A DNA stretch of 5,674 nt. Source: Patescibacteria group bacterium UBA910 (lineage in GTDB: Bacteria > Patescibacteriota > Minisyncoccia > Phycocordibacterales > DATDWN01). Shown here piece by piece: positions 5,200 through 5,674 of the stretch. The position numbers were made by a program, and so were the translations under genes. The stretch is from the NCBI GenBank assembly GCA_002294445.1, contig DBEI01000005.1, positions 1 to 5,674 of the forward strand, in the 5' to 3' direction. Position 1 is the first letter of the stretch, and the number at the start of each line of letters is the position of its first letter. Below the pieces are notes generated by a model. That model saw nothing but the letters and a program-made list of their open reading frames with translations. It had not been told where the DNA came from and did no database searches.

Positions 5200-5634
5200 A
5201 TGTTGATCGGAGAATACACACACAGCATCGATGACAAGAATAGAGTTTCGCTTCCGGCGAAATTTCGTTCTGAAATGGGAAAGAAGCTTGTGATTACTCC
5301 AGGACTCGACAACTGTCTCTTTGTGTTCACACTCAAAGAATGGTCAACAATAGAATCAAAGCTCAATACCTCTTCTATCCTACAGTCTGATAATCGAAGT
5401 TTCACCCGCTTTATGTTTGGTGGCGCGGTTGAGGCTGAAGTCGATTCTATCGGGCGAATATTAGTTCCAGATTTTCTTCGAGATCGAGCATCACTCAAAA
5501 ACAAAGTAGTGATTATCGGAGTATCAAATCGAGTTGAACTCTGGAATGAGAAAGCGTGGGGAGAATATAAAAAGGTCGTGGAGAAACAAGCAGATACACT
5601 TGCTGAAAAACTTGGGCAAGTAGGAGTACTATGA
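5200..5634 (+). CDS. mraZ: Transcriptional regulator MraZ (AbrB-like, dcw cluster)
   Basis: A 144-residue DNA-binding protein, the normal length for MraZ. MraZ forms ring-shaped oligomers and regulates its own division and cell-wall operon. It consists of two AbrB-like half domains. The first begins GEYTHSIDDKNRVSLPAKFR, with the D-x-K-x-R signature at Asp11, Lys13 and Arg15; Asn14 replaces the usual Gly. The second has VDSIGRILVP (81-90) with Asp82, Gly85 and Arg86. The C-terminus is a charged helix. ATG 5200 is chosen because the family begins directly at M-x-x-GEY. ATG 5185, five codons earlier in frame, is the alternative. Neither start has a well-spaced Shine-Dalgarno site: GGAG at 5179-5182 is 2 bases from ATG 5185 and 17 from ATG 5200. 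The gene overlaps rsmH by 4 bases and is preceded by a likely MraZ operator. Confidence 0.94.
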   Translation: MLIGEYTHSIDDKNRVSLPAKFRSEMGKKLVITPGLDNCLFVFTLKEWSTIESKLNTSSILQSDNRSFTRFMFGGAVEAEVDSIGRILVPDFLRDRASLKNKVVIIGVSNRVELWNEKAWGEYKKVVEKQADTLAEKLGQVGVL

Positions 5635-5674
5635 TTCACCGCTCTGTTTTGTTGAAGCAAGCAATCGAAGGTCT
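5631..5674 (+). CDS. rsmH: 16S rRNA (cytosine-1402-N4) methyltransferase RsmH, N-terminus only
   Basis: Only the first 14 full codons are visible (MIHRSVLLKQAIEG); the rest lies beyond the window. The pattern H-x-x-VLLK-x-x-x-E is the usual N-terminus of RsmH (MraW), an S-adenosylmethionine-dependent enzyme that N4-methylates C1402 in the decoding centre of 16S rRNA. The start codon overlaps the mraZ stop as ATGA (5631-5634), indicating translational coupling. AGGAG at 5622-5626 lies 4 bases upstream. The mraZ-rsmH order is the conserved beginning of the dcw cluster, which strengthens a call otherwise based on a very short peptide. Confidence 0.85.
   Translation, partial: MIHRSVLLKQAIEG

Noticed and set aside
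5196..5660. Long open frame on the minus strand opposite mraZ (154 codons).
   Set aside because: It is the antisense shadow of a well-recognised mraZ, has Ser/Arg-rich unconvincing composition and no ribosome binding site.

Overview
This window looks like a chromosomal piece of a Patescibacteria/CPR genome, most likely Parcubacteria-like. That is an inference from moderate-to-low GC, compact intergenic spaces, a very short MreD-like protein, weak or missing Shine-Dalgarno sites at several genes, TATAAT boxes placed almost on top of start codons, and the divergent sequence of the enzymes. TGA, TAA and TAG all end plausible proteins, so the standard bacterial code (table 11) applies and not the UGA=Gly code of Gracilibacteria/SR1. 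All genes lie on the + strand.

Region 1 (1-2524) is a cell-shape block: the 3' end of mreC, a small MreD-like membrane protein, and a class B penicillin-binding protein of the PBP2 (mrdA) type. mreC and the MreD-like gene are one base apart. The PBP2 gene has its own TATAAT box only 10 bases before its ATG. Together they would form the membrane scaffold and the transpeptidase of the elongation machinery. No rodA follows in the window.

Region 2 (2525-2941) holds no long gene. It contains a long AT-rich inverted repeat, then a small 61-codon gene with a ribosome binding site and a Gly/Lys-rich basic tail. A perfect 24-bp palindrome with a T6 run follows as terminator.

Region 3 (2936-5083) carries two housekeeping genes with separate promoters. 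greA (transcript cleavage factor) has an excellent sigma70-type promoter whose -35 box touches the previous terminator's T run. lysS (class II lysyl-tRNA synthetase) is probably read from a leaderless mRNA and ends at a 17-bp-stem GNRA-loop terminator.

Region 4 (5084-5674) is the start of the dcw (division and cell wall) cluster: mraZ, with rsmH beginning in a 4-base ATGA overlap at the window edge. The mraZ leader has two pairs of AGTGG(T/G) repeats at 10-bp spacing, which fit an autoregulatory MraZ operator, plus a small hairpin that holds a possible 6-codon leader ORF.

I found no mobile element, CRISPR array, tRNA or rRNA. The points most worth a second look are the MraZ operator and leader architecture, the leaderless-type promoters, the small Gly/Lys-tail protein, the AT-rich inverted repeat, and the shortened motif 3 of LysS.
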